Assembly: GCF_001643775.1 (NCBI RefSeq)
Contig: NZ_CP011402.1
Location: forward strand, 914,001-978,000
DNA length: 64,000 bases
Reading direction: 5' to 3'
Source: Denitrobacterium detoxificans
GTDB lineage: Bacteria; Actinomycetota; Coriobacteriia; Coriobacteriales; Eggerthellaceae
Shown here in pieces: positions 27,710-35,852 of the stretch. A program made the translations under genes and the position numbers. The first letter of the stretch is position 1. Each line of letters opens with the position of its first letter. Below the pieces are notes generated by a model. The model was not told the origin of the DNA. It searched no databases and saw only the letters and a list, made by a program, of their open reading frames with translations.

Positions 27710-29290
27710 GTGGAGAACATGTTTGATCTCGTGAGCGAAACGGGCGTCGCCCCCTGGCGAACCGCCCAGGAGCAAGTGCGCGATGCACTCGAATGGTCGG
27801 GCGACTCGTGCCTGGCGGAAACGAAGTCGGGTTCGTATAGCGGCAACCAGGTGCTCGATCGCGTCTGCGCCATACGCGACGAGCTTCTTCGTCGTGGCTT
27901 GCGTCCCCAGGAGTTCTGCGCGTATGCGGGAACCGACGACCTGGCGGTTATGTGCGCTCCGCTTGGCATCATTCTTGCAGGTGGCGCGTTCCTGGGCCTT
28001 CCGAATTATCATGGCGTCTCCGAGTGGGTGCGCTTCCTGCGTGAGACCGGAGCCCGATTCGTGCTGTGCGAGGGCTATCTGGTCCAGCGTTTGCAAGATG
28101 CCGTGGCGGAAGCTGGGCTTTGCGTCGAATGCATCGAGGTTGCGTCCGATGGTACGCTCGTTGCGCCTTCCGGACCTGAATCGTTTGACGATTACGAACC
28201 CGACTCGGTTGACGAAGTCGTCACGGTTCGTTTCACTACGGGTGCGTCGGGGCTTTCGCAGGGCGTTCTATTCACGCATACGACGTGGTGTTATGACGTT
28301 CTGCGCATTGCGTTTCTATTCGGTTGCCGCGAAGCGGGGCGTTATTTGCAGCTGACTCCCAATACCGACGTGCAGGGCATCGCCATGTGTCTGGCTGCCT
28401 TGGTGCGCCGCGAGGCGGTGGTCGTATACCAAGGAAAGCCCAGTAATGAGGGCATCGTGTGCTCCATCGAGCGCGATCGTATTACCGATCTCTTCCTGCC
28501 GTCTTCGCAGATGATCAAGCTTGCCTTGAGCGATGCTTCCGCTATGGCCGACCTCTCGAGCCTAAAGCGATTCGTGTATGGCGGCCAGAAGGCTGCTGCG
28601 GCGGATATCCGCATGGCGCATGAGTATCTGGATTGCGAGCTCGTGCAATTGTATGGCTCGACCGAAGCTGGCATACTCACGTGGCTTTCTCCCGAAGACC
28701 ACGAAAGGGAAGACGACGCGGTTTTCGACTCGGCTGGTCGCCCCATTCCCATTCCTGGCGTGCAGATCGAGATTCGCGATCCGCGTACGCGCGAGGTCTT
28801 GCCCGTAGGCCAGGTGGGTCACGTTACCACGTGCGGGTGCGGCGTGAACGATCGTTCCCTTGGCGTCGACGTGCCCGCGGAAATGATGGGCTCGTGGCGC
28901 GATACGCTCGACAAGGGGTATTTCGACGAGGATGGCTATCTGCATATCTGCGGTGTCGATCGCGACGTGATCATGTATCGCGGATTCGTTATGTATGCTT
29001 CCGAAATCGAAGATTCGCTTACCGCCTTCTCGGGCGTTTGCGAAGCGGTTGCCCATGCCGTTTCGAATGACAAGGATGGCGAGCACGTTGTCGTTTGGTG
29101 TACTTTCGAAGAGGACGCATCCGTCGATTCCGCTGCGCTCTCCGATGCGTTGGCAGTTGACTGTGGGCCCTGGTATCGCCCCGAGGAAATACGCATCGTA
29201 CGCCATATTCCCTGCAAGCGCGAAGATGGCACCTACGATAAGCAGGCGCTGCGTGCGCTCGTGGAAAACGGTGATCTCGCTATGGCGTAG
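27710..29290 (+). CDS. Adenylate-forming enzyme paralogue with altered ATP loop
   Basis: A 526-residue relative of the preceding enzyme. The start is GTG 27710, with ggag 9 bases upstream; ATG 27719 is possible. Family features: ARFVLCEGYL, LVQLYGSTEAGILTW (A5), YLHICGVDRDVIMYRGFVMYASEIE (hinge) and a late DGTYDKQALR. The phosphate-binding loop reads FTTGASGLSQG, where TSGSTGxPKG is expected: the Pro-Lys pair is gone. It may therefore be catalytically weak, use another chemistry, or act with its partner. It is last in the plus-strand operon and is followed by a strong terminator. The specific role is unknown. Confidence 0.75.
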   Translation: MENMFDLVSETGVAPWRTAQEQVRDALEWSGDSCLAETKSGSYSGNQVLDRVCAIRDELLRRGLRPQEFCAYAGTDDLAVMCAPLGIILAGGAFLGLPNYHGVSEWVRFLRETGARFVLCEGYLVQRLQDAVAEAGLCVECIEVASDGTLVAPSGPESFDDYEPDSVDEVVTVRFTTGASGLSQGVLFTHTTWCYDVLRIAFLFGCREAGRYLQLTPNTDVQGIAMCLAALVRREAVVVYQGKPSNEGIVCSIERDRITDLFLPSSQMIKLALSDASAMADLSSLKRFVYGGQKAAAADIRMAHEYLDCELVQLYGSTEAGILTWLSPEDHEREDDAVFDSAGRPIPIPGVQIEIRDPRTREVLPVGQVGHVTTCGCGVNDRSLGVDVPAEMMGSWRDTLDKGYFDEDGYLHICGVDRDVIMYRGFVMYASEIEDSLTAFSGVCEAVAHAVSNDKDGEHVVVWCTFEEDASVDSAALSDALAVDCGPWYRPEEIRIVRHIPCKREDGTYDKQALRALVENGDLAMA

Positions 29291-29322
29291 GCCTGCGCGC
29301 AATTGCTCCGTATCGTGCGTAA

Positions 29323-29357
29323 AAGAACCCCCGCTGGCAGTGCCAACGGGGGTTCTT
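29323..29357. terminator. Bidirectional terminator after the NRPS operon
   Basis: Perfect 11-bp arms aagaacccccg (29323-29333) and cgggggttctt (29347-29357) with a 13-base loop. It stands between converging genes, the adenylation enzyme (+) and the ECF ATPase (-). Confidence 0.8.
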
Positions 29358-29375
29358 CAGGCTATGCGGGTTGTC

Positions 29376-30875
29376 TTATCGTGCCCAGGAGCCATTTCCG
29401 AGCATGCGGAAGAAGCCGTACATGCGGTCGACGCCCGTGTTGTCGAGCGCGTAGGGCAAGCCGGCGTGACCTCCCGAAAGCTCGAGGACGTGCGTGCAGC
29501 ATTCCTCGATGAATTCGGGGTCGTGCGTGACGACGATTTGCAGCATGCCTTCTTCCTTCATGTGGCGGGTAAGCGTGGCCACCTCGCGCATATGGCGTAG
29601 GTCCAGGCCGCTGGTGGGCTCGTCGTAGAGGATGATCTTGCGGTTTGCCGCAACGGCCGAGGCGATGGCCACACGTTGCTTCTGGCCGCCGGAAAGCGAG
29701 ATGGGGTGCCTGTCTATGACCTCGGTGAGATTCAGACTCTCTGCGATGCTCAGCGCGCGCTCCCGGTCTTTCTGGGGCATGCTGAGCAGGATTTCCTCAA
29801 GCACGCTTTCGGTGAAGAGCTGGTGGGTCACGTCTTGCATGACCATGTACACGCTATCGCAGAGCGTTTGGCCCTTGTACGTTTCTCCGTCGATTTCCAA
29901 CTTGACGCGCGCCTTCTTCTGCAGGCCCGCAAGGCATTGCAGAAACGTGGACTTTCCTGCGCCATTGCGCCCGATGAGGGCGATGATGCCATGGCGGGGA
30001 AGCTCGATCTCGTCGATGGAGAGAACGTTTCCAGCGCCCTTGTACGAGAAGTGCATGTCCGTGATGCGGACGTGCGCTAGCTCGCATGCGTCGGCGCTGC
30101 CTCGATGGCCGCTTTCCTCGAGCTTGATGGCACGCAGCCCCATGGAGCGCATGTCCTGATTGCTCATGGCACGCACCTCGTCTCCGCTGAACGTGCGCTC
30201 GATGGATCCGTTTCGCACGATGGCCATGGTGTCTACGATTTCGCTCAGGTAGAAGATGCGATGCTCGGCGATGATGATCGTCTTGCCCTCTTCCTTCCAG
30301 CGCGTGATGACGCGTTGGAGTTGTGCGATCGCCTCCATGTCCAGGTTGGACGAGGGTTCGTCGAGCACGAAAATGCTCGGTTCGATGGTGGACGCCGCAG
30401 CGCAGGCGATACGCTGCCGTTCGCCGCCCGAAAGTTGGAAGACGCTGCGGTCGAGCAGCTCGTCGATTTCCAAATCGCGGGAGATGAGATTGATTCGATT
30501 GATGATCTCTTCCCGGGGAATGCCCTGGTTCTCGCACGCGAAGGCCAGCTCGTTCGTGGTGTCGGTGGTGAAGAACTGGCTTCGGGGGTTCTGGAAAACG
30601 GAACCCACGTGCTGCGAGATGCGGAATAGCTCGGTGTCGGCTACATCGAGGTCCTCTACGTACGCCTTTCCCTGAAGGGAGCCTTCGTGGAAGTGGGGGA
30701 CCAGGCCGTTCAACAGCTCGGTGATGGTTGTCTTTCCGCTTCCGGATTCTCCTACGAGCAGGATGACCTGACCGCGTTCACCCGAAAGGTTGATGTTGTG
30801 TACGCTTGCGCCCTCGTCTCCTCCGTCATAGCGAAAGCTCACATTGTCGATCTTGAAAGCGGTATTGGTTGTCAT
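29376..30875 (-). CDS. ECF-type ABC transporter, fused double ATPase (A-A' component)
   Basis: Energises the ECF transporter by ATP hydrolysis at the inner membrane face. Two complete nucleotide-binding domains occur in one 499-residue chain. The first has GESGSGKTT (about 41), LSGGERQRIACAAA and a Walker B FVLDEPSSNLD. The second has GRNGAGKST (about 300), LSGGQKQRVAIASA and ILYDEPTSGLD. The start is ATG 30875, overlapping the T-component stop (ATGA); a longer in-frame ATG at 30896 would overlap that gene by 25 bases. It forms an operon with the T and S components. Ferric or apo siderophore uptake is inferred from the location and from similar ECF-like genes in the equibactin locus of Streptococcus equi. 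Confidence 0.85.
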   Translation of the reverse strand: MTTNTAFKIDNVSFRYDGGDEGASVHNINLSGERGQVILLVGESGSGKTTITELLNGLVPHFHEGSLQGKAYVEDLDVADTELFRISQHVGSVFQNPRSQFFTTDTTNELAFACENQGIPREEIINRINLISRDLEIDELLDRSVFQLSGGERQRIACAAASTIEPSIFVLDEPSSNLDMEAIAQLQRVITRWKEEGKTIIIAEHRIFYLSEIVDTMAIVRNGSIERTFSGDEVRAMSNQDMRSMGLRAIKLEESGHRGSADACELAHVRITDMHFSYKGAGNVLSIDEIELPRHGIIALIGRNGAGKSTFLQCLAGLQKKARVKLEIDGETYKGQTLCDSVYMVMQDVTHQLFTESVLEEILLSMPQKDRERALSIAESLNLTEVIDRHPISLSGGQKQRVAIASAVAANRKIILYDEPTSGLDLRHMREVATLTRHMKEEGMLQIVVTHDPEFIEECCTHVLELSGGHAGLPYALDNTGVDRMYGFFRMLGNGSWAR

Positions 30876-31594
30876 AGCAGGTGAAGCTCCGAACATACGT
30901 AAGCGATGAAGCAGGCGAGGCAGATGAGGATGCAGAAGATGTCTGTGACCCTAAATCCTATCTCGCTGATGGTGGTGCGATGGACGGGGGCGCCCAGGCC
31001 TCGTGTGAGGGCGGCTGCGGATAGTTCCTCGCCAATGCGGATCGAGCTCATCATGAGCGGGATAAGGCGGTACTCGAATGCCGCTGCCACACCCGTCTTT
31101 CCCAATCGGATTCCTCTCATTCGCATGGCTGCGCCAATGGCGCGGTTTTCCTCGGCGAGCGTGGGGAAGAAGCGAAACATGACCGAAAGCGGGATAACGA
31201 TTGTTTGCGGCAAGTGTATCTTCTCTAGCCCTGCAACCAGATCGCCCACGGTTGTGGTGGTGACAAGGTAGTAGAAGGCCGCAACGCCAGGAGCTAGTCG
31301 CAGCATGATTCCACTAAGGAGCAGGATGAACACCGTCCACGCACCCGATGTGAGTGGGGCGACGTACATTTGCAATAGCTCGGCTGCGATGAACGCCACG
31401 GCGTAGCCTAGGGCGATGTTTAGCTTTCGTTCCATGAGTAGGAGTCCCATGGGGAGAACTGCCAGGATGGGGCGTACGTAAATCATTGCTCCATTATAGC
31501 CGCCCGTGAGGAGGACTATTGCGAGCGTGATGATGATGAGTAGCTTGGTACGCGGGTCTAGCAGCCCTTGGCGCTTGCGGTCTTCTGATGTCAT
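30872..31594 (-). CDS. ECF transporter T component (EcfT/CbiQ-like)
   Basis: Transmembrane scaffold that joins the ATPases to the substrate-binding S component. The start is ATG 31594, two bases past the upstream stop (taag-atg). The 240-residue product has four to five membrane segments between residues 20 and 110 and at the C terminus. It has the two cytoplasmic coupling helices with Ala-Arg-Gly-like motifs typical of EcfT: AAMRMRGI near residue 145 and AALTRGLG near residue 195. It is coupled to the ATPase by ATGA. Confidence 0.85.
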   Translation of the reverse strand: MTSEDRKRQGLLDPRTKLLIIITLAIVLLTGGYNGAMIYVRPILAVLPMGLLLMERKLNIALGYAVAFIAAELLQMYVAPLTSGAWTVFILLLSGIMLRLAPGVAAFYYLVTTTTVGDLVAGLEKIHLPQTIVIPLSVMFRFFPTLAEENRAIGAAMRMRGIRLGKTGVAAAFEYRLIPLMMSSIRIGEELSAAALTRGLGAPVHRTTISEIGFRVTDIFCILICLACFIAYVCSELHLL

Positions 31595-31595
31595 C

Positions 31596-32219
31596 TTATG
31601 CAATACCTGCTCGTTCGAAGTGCTTACGGTAGATGCGCTTGCCAATGGCCGCGCCTGCAAGACCCGACACGAATGCCACTACCACAAGAAGCGGAATGAT
31701 CCACGGAGACATGAGCCCCGAAAGGGCATTCGCGTAGTCGGTGCCGTAGTTGGCGGCTTGCTGAGCCAAAAACGAATCGCGCGTGAATACGAATGGCATG
31801 AAGTTGCCGATGATCCACATGCCCGTAACGGCATAGGCCAAGGTTGCCTTGCGCATGCTCTGGTAGTTGCCCGAGCGCAGGATGAGTTCGGCGATGATGG
31901 CGCAGATGATGCAGGTGAACAGGCTGAAATAGCCCATTCCCCCTACGAGCATGAAGAGACCCACGAGGGTGAAGAGTATGACGAGCGCGCCAAATTTATG
32001 CACTTTGGCAATGAGGTACATAACGGGAATGCCGCCAAGCAGCGGAACGAGCACAGCTGCGAGCGGAACGAAGATGGGGATGATGGCCAGCATGCCGGGA
32101 ATGCTGGAGAGCACCACGTAGATGGCCGTGAAAATGCCGATGGTAATAAGGTCCTTCGGCTTGAGCTTGGTATTGATCTTGCTTGCAGATCCGCCTGCCA
32201 CCGTCTCATTGACTGACAT
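31596..32219 (-). CDS. MptD/Trep_Strep-family ECF S component
   Basis: Probable substrate-binding membrane subunit. The 207-residue protein has about six hydrophobic helices, a cytoplasmic N terminus with KLKPKDLITIGIFTAIY, and GGMGYF and GNFMPF motifs. This fits the MptD/Trep_Strep S-component family (PF09605), which often neighbours paired ABC half-transporters in Firmicutes, spirochaetes and actinobacteria. The ribosome site is gggaaagg. It is the first gene of the ECF operon. The ligand is unknown; the context makes a siderophore, its iron complex or its aryl precursor plausible. Its promoter region was separated from a nearby iron box by the ISL3 element. Confidence 0.75.
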   Translation of the reverse strand: MSVNETVAGGSASKINTKLKPKDLITIGIFTAIYVVLSSIPGMLAIIPIFVPLAAVLVPLLGGIPVMYLIAKVHKFGALVILFTLVGLFMLVGGMGYFSLFTCIICAIIAELILRSGNYQSMRKATLAYAVTGMWIIGNFMPFVFTRDSFLAQQAANYGTDYANALSGLMSPWIIPLLVVVAFVSGLAGAAIGKRIYRKHFERAGIA

Positions 32220-32372
32220 AGTCTACCTTTCCCTTGAGCTGTGATGTTTGCGTGACGGGTCATAAAACTTCATTCGTGAAATGAAATGTTATTATAAGGC
32301 TCTTCGGTGGTTTCTGTGGGAGAGATTCCGGCATAGGCCCAGCTCAGCGGGCGAAAACAACGATCTGGAACT

Positions 32373-32398
32373 GAAACGGCCCCGGGAGGGGCCGTTTC
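32373..32398 (+). terminator. Hairpin inside the left end of the IS
   Basis: Perfect arms gaaacggcccc (32373-32383) and ggggccgtttc (32388-32398) with loop ggga. It stands between the left IS end and the transposase and could shield the transposase from outside transcription. Confidence 0.5.
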
Positions 32399-32455
32399 CG
32401 CGTCATCCGCCTATGATTGCTAAGCCAAATTCAGACAACCGAAGAGGTGTGACGC

Positions 32456-33829
32456 ATGAAGAGTCTACTACTTCTCGCCCTCGGTCTGGCCCGCACGGTC
32501 GTCCTGGGCGCGCGCATCGAGGCCGAGCGCATCGTCGTGAGCGTCCGGCCCTACAAGCGCGAGCAGCGCCGCTGCCCCGTATGCGGCAGGGCCTGCGACT
32601 TCTACGACATGGCGAACCGCGGGGCCCCCAGGCTGTGGAGGGCGATGGACCTGGCGCGCTCGGCCTGCTACCTGGAGTACGCGCCCTGCAGGGTGCGCTG
32701 CCCGGAGCACGGCGTGCGCACCGAGGCCGTCCCCTGGGCGCGGCACGGGGCGCGCTTCACGCGTGACTTCGAGGACTGGGTGGCGTGGCTGGCGGTCCGC
32801 TGCACCGCCTCGGCGGTCTCCGAGCTCGCCCGCGTCGAGTGGCACAGCGTGGGCGGCGTGTGCAGGCGCGTCTACGCCGAGCTGGAGGCCGCGCGCGGCG
32901 CCTCGAGGTTCGACGGCGTGCGCCGCATCGGCATCGACGAGACGTCGTACAAGAAGGGCCACAAGTACGTCACGGTGGTCGTCGACCACGACCGCGGCTG
33001 CCTCATCTGGGCGCACGAGGGCACCGGCAAGGACGTGCTCAACCTGTTCCTCGACGAGCTCACGCGCGAGCAGAGGCGCGCCATAGAGGTGGTGACCGCC
33101 GACGGCGCGAGGTGGATAAGGCAGCTGGTCAAGCGCCGCTGCCCCAACGCGAGGTGGGTCATGGACCCCTTCCACGTGGTCCAGTGGATGAACGACGCGC
33201 TCGACGCCGTGCGCTGCGAGGAGTGGAACGCCGCCAGGGCCGCCGCCAGGGCCGCCAGGCCCAGGCCCGAGGGCAAGCGCGGCAGGCCTGCCAAAGGCGA
33301 GCTGCCGCCCGAGGAGGTCAGGGCGCTCGAGGAGGAGGCGGCCTCCATCAAGGGCAGCCGCTACGCGCTCGTGAAGAACCCCGAGGACCTCACCGACGGC
33401 CAGAGGGCGAGGCTCGAGGCGCTCAAGAAGAGGGCCGGCTCGCGGCTGGTCAGGGCCTGGGAGCTCAAGGAGGACCTGCGGGCCGTCTTCCGGGCAGCCG
33501 ACGGCTCCGAGGCCGCCGAGCTGCTCGACGACTGGATGCACAGGGCCGCCTACTGCAAGATCGCCAAGGTCGTCGCCGTGGAGAAGAAGGTGCGCCGCCG
33601 GCGCGACGACATCATCGCCGCAGTCGAGCTCGGCATCAGCAACGGGCGCGTAGAGGCCATCAACAACAAGATCAAGGTGACGGTGAGGATGGGCTACGGC
33701 TTCCGCAACACCGACAACCTCGTGGCCCTGCTCATGCTCAGGTGCGGCGACTGCCAGCCCCAGCTCCCGGGTCGCCCGGTGAAGGCGAGGAAGAAGGGCG
33801 TGAAGGGAGCGAAGAGCGTTGCTGCCTAG
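32456..33829 (+). CDS. ISL3-family transposase
   Basis: Full-length 457-residue DDE transposase. The N-terminal zinc-binding region has CPVCGRACDFYD (about residues 37-48) and a second Cys/His pair CPEHG. The catalytic core shows IGIDETSYKKGHKYVTVVVDHD (first D), VTADGARWI (second-D region) and SNGRVEAINNKIKVTVRMGYGFRN (E), the last being the ISL3 hallmark. The basic C-terminal tail is rich in Lys. The ribosome site is gaggtg. The gene has no internal stop and so is potentially active. Its G+C is higher than that of its chromosomal neighbours. Confidence 0.93.
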   Translation: MKSLLLLALGLARTVVLGARIEAERIVVSVRPYKREQRRCPVCGRACDFYDMANRGAPRLWRAMDLARSACYLEYAPCRVRCPEHGVRTEAVPWARHGARFTRDFEDWVAWLAVRCTASAVSELARVEWHSVGGVCRRVYAELEAARGASRFDGVRRIGIDETSYKKGHKYVTVVVDHDRGCLIWAHEGTGKDVLNLFLDELTREQRRAIEVVTADGARWIRQLVKRRCPNARWVMDPFHVVQWMNDALDAVRCEEWNAARAAARAARPRPEGKRGRPAKGELPPEEVRALEEEAASIKGSRYALVKNPEDLTDGQRARLEALKKRAGSRLVRAWELKEDLRAVFRAADGSEAAELLDDWMHRAAYCKIAKVVAVEKKVRRRRDDIIAAVELGISNGRVEAINNKIKVTVRMGYGFRNTDNLVALLMLRCGDCQPQLPGRPVKARKKGVKGAKSVAA

Positions 33830-33866
33830 GCTAGCCCCTTGTCACACAAACTACCGAAGCCTCTAT

Positions 33867-33894
33867 TATAATGACTCGTGTTAGGGTAGCCTAA
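33867..33894 (+). promoter_or_regulatory. Promoter -10 and iron-box-like operator for the ABC operon
   Basis: TATAAT at 33867-33872 (partly in the IS target duplication) is followed by TTAG-ggtagc-CTAA at 33881-33894, the best match in the window to the DtxR/IdeR consensus. The -35 must now lie inside the IS right end; ttgtca (33839-33844) spaced 19 bases from tattat (33864-33869) is one candidate. Confidence 0.6.
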
Positions 33895-33968
33895 TTAAAT
33901 CACACTATAGGTAAAACGCAAGCTTGTAACGCGTTATCAGCCTCTATTTTTTGCGAAGGGAAGTGCAT

Positions 33969-35852
33969 ATGTCGGAAAACAGTACGCAGGACGCCTCCGA
34001 AGACGAAGCGAAGCGGGAAGCCCGCTCCTCTTCGTCTCGCAAGGCGCGCACGCGAAACACGCGCGGTTGGTTCAAGACGCTCATGTCGTTTGCCGGCCGT
34101 TGTCGGGGTCGTATGATCTTGGCCGAGATTCTCTCCATCATCAGCGTCTTTTCGGGTCTCGTTCCGTTCTATTCCATTTACCGCATCATCGACGAGGCGA
34201 CGTCGGTTGCCTCTCCCGCGGAAATGTCGTGGGATGTCGTGATGTTCTGGGTGGGCATCGCCATTCTGTTCTACGCTCTGCAGCAGCTGTTCTTCGCTGC
34301 TTCTACCGTGAACTCCCACATTAGCGCTTACACCATCCTGGGCAGCCTGCGCGAGGGGATTGCCACGAAGCTCATGAACGCTTCGTTGGGTACGGCGCGA
34401 TCAAAGAGCATTGGCAACTTGAAGAACCTGGTTATCGACCGCATCGAGCAAATTGAGATTCCGCTCGCGCATTTCATTCCCGAGCTTTCCGCGAATCTGC
34501 TTCTGGCCTTGGCTATCGTGGTGTGGTTCGTCGTCATCGACTGGCGCCTGGCGCTTGCCTGCATCGTTACGGTGCCCATTGGCCTGCTCGTGCTCACGTT
34601 GGGCATGCAGGGCTATTACAAGATGTACGACGGCTACATGGACGAGCAAGACCGTGTGAACTCGGTTGTCGTGGAATACATCGAGGGCATTCACGTAGTG
34701 AAGGCATTCAACCAGGCCACGTCTTCGTATGCGAAGTTCTCCAGCGCGGTTACGGGCTTTCTTTCCTATACGCTCGAATGGATGCGCACGTCGTGGGTGG
34801 CAACGAGTCTTGCGATGTCCGTGCTGCCTACCACGCTGCTTGGCGTGGTTCCCGTGGGCATTGCCCTTTACCTGGGCGGGGAGCTCGACCCGGCTTCGTT
34901 TGGCCTGGCATGCGTGCTCGCAATCGCCGTCGTTACGCCCGTAACGTATTTGGGCAAGGCGTTCAATGACATCAATCTCGTGGCGTATTGCATTACCGAT
35001 GCGCGCGAGTTCCTGGAACTGCCCGAGCTTACCCAGGGCGACAAGCCCATTGCGGTTGCGGACTATGGCGTGGAGATTTCCGACGCGCGCTTCTCCTATA
35101 TCGATGGCGTGGAAGTGCTGCATGGGGTAGACCTATCGGTTCCCGCTGGTAGCTTCACTGCGTTGGTGGGGCCGAGCGGATCGGGCAAGTCCACCATCGC
35201 ACGTCTCATCATGCGTCATTGGGATGTCGATTCGGGTTCCGTGAGCATTGGTGGGGTAGACGTGCGCAAGATGCCGCTCTCCCAGCTTTCCAGCCTGGTG
35301 AGCGTGGTCTCGCAGGATGACTTCCTGCTCGATGGCACGCTGCGCGAGAACGTGGCCATGGGCCGCCCTGGTGCATCCGACGAGGAAATCGATGCGGCAT
35401 GCCGCGCGGCTAGCTGCGAGGAATTTATCGGGCGCCTGCCTAAGGGATGGGATACTCCCGCAGGCGAGGCGGGCCATGCCCTTTCGGGTGGCGAACGCCA
35501 GCGCATTTGCATCGCTCGTGCCATTCTGAAGGATGCTCCCATCGTGGTCTTCGATGAGGCGACTGCCTTCGCCGACCCCGAGAACGAGGCGCGCATCCAG
35601 CGCTCCGTGGCGCGCTTGTCAGAGGGCAAGACGCTCGTCGTCATCGCCCATCGCCTTTCCACCATTACCGCCGCCGATTGCATTTGCGTTGTGAACGATG
35701 GCCAAATTGTGGCGCGTGGTACGCATGACGAACTGCTTGCGCAAAACGACCTGTATGCATCCATGTGGAAGGCCCACATTGGTGCGGCCGATTGGGCTGC
35801 GGGTTCCCATGTTGGGGAAGCTGCTGCTCAGGAAGGGGGTGATGCGCGATGA
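33969..35852 (+). CDS. ABC half-transporter, permease-ATPase fusion (YbtP/IrtA-like)
   Basis: Exporter-fold ABC protein with six membrane helices (about 60-320) followed by an ATPase domain. It has GPSGSGKSTIARL (Walker A, about 412), LSGGERQRICIARA (signature), VVFDEATAFADPENE (Walker B) and a late switch His in VIAHRLS. The start is ATG 33969 after gaaggga (627 aa). The N-terminal 35 residues are charged and Arg-rich. In yersiniabactin and mycobactin systems such heterodimers (YbtPQ, IrtAB) import the ferric siderophore despite their exporter fold; that role is inferred here. The stop overlaps the next start (ATGA), so a heterodimer with the next gene is expected. An iron box lies 75 bases upstream. 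Confidence 0.85.
   Translation: MSENSTQDASEDEAKREARSSSSRKARTRNTRGWFKTLMSFAGRCRGRMILAEILSIISVFSGLVPFYSIYRIIDEATSVASPAEMSWDVVMFWVGIAILFYALQQLFFAASTVNSHISAYTILGSLREGIATKLMNASLGTARSKSIGNLKNLVIDRIEQIEIPLAHFIPELSANLLLALAIVVWFVVIDWRLALACIVTVPIGLLVLTLGMQGYYKMYDGYMDEQDRVNSVVVEYIEGIHVVKAFNQATSSYAKFSSAVTGFLSYTLEWMRTSWVATSLAMSVLPTTLLGVVPVGIALYLGGELDPASFGLACVLAIAVVTPVTYLGKAFNDINLVAYCITDAREFLELPELTQGDKPIAVADYGVEISDARFSYIDGVEVLHGVDLSVPAGSFTALVGPSGSGKSTIARLIMRHWDVDSGSVSIGGVDVRKMPLSQLSSLVSVVSQDDFLLDGTLRENVAMGRPGASDEEIDAACRAASCEEFIGRLPKGWDTPAGEAGHALSGGERQRICIARAILKDAPIVVFDEATAFADPENEARIQRSVARLSEGKTLVVIAHRLSTITAADCICVVNDGQIVARGTHDELLAQNDLYASMWKAHIGAADWAAGSHVGEAAAQEGGDAR

Larger units (their letters stand above)
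32298..33863 (+). mobile_element. ISL3-family insertion sequence (1,566 bp, complete)
   Basis: The element is bounded by 21-base imperfect inverted repeats: left ggctcttcggtggtttctgtg (32298-32318), and at the right end the reverse complement reads gaggcttcggtagtttgtgtg (33863-33843), 15 of 21 identical. It is flanked by a perfect 8-base direct repeat tattataa at 32290-32297 and 33864-33871, the target-site length usual for ISL3. It contains one intact transposase gene, and a perfect 11-bp hairpin (32373-32398) ahead of it that could stop read-through from outside. Clean ends and target duplication indicate a fairly recent insertion. Confidence 0.9.
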
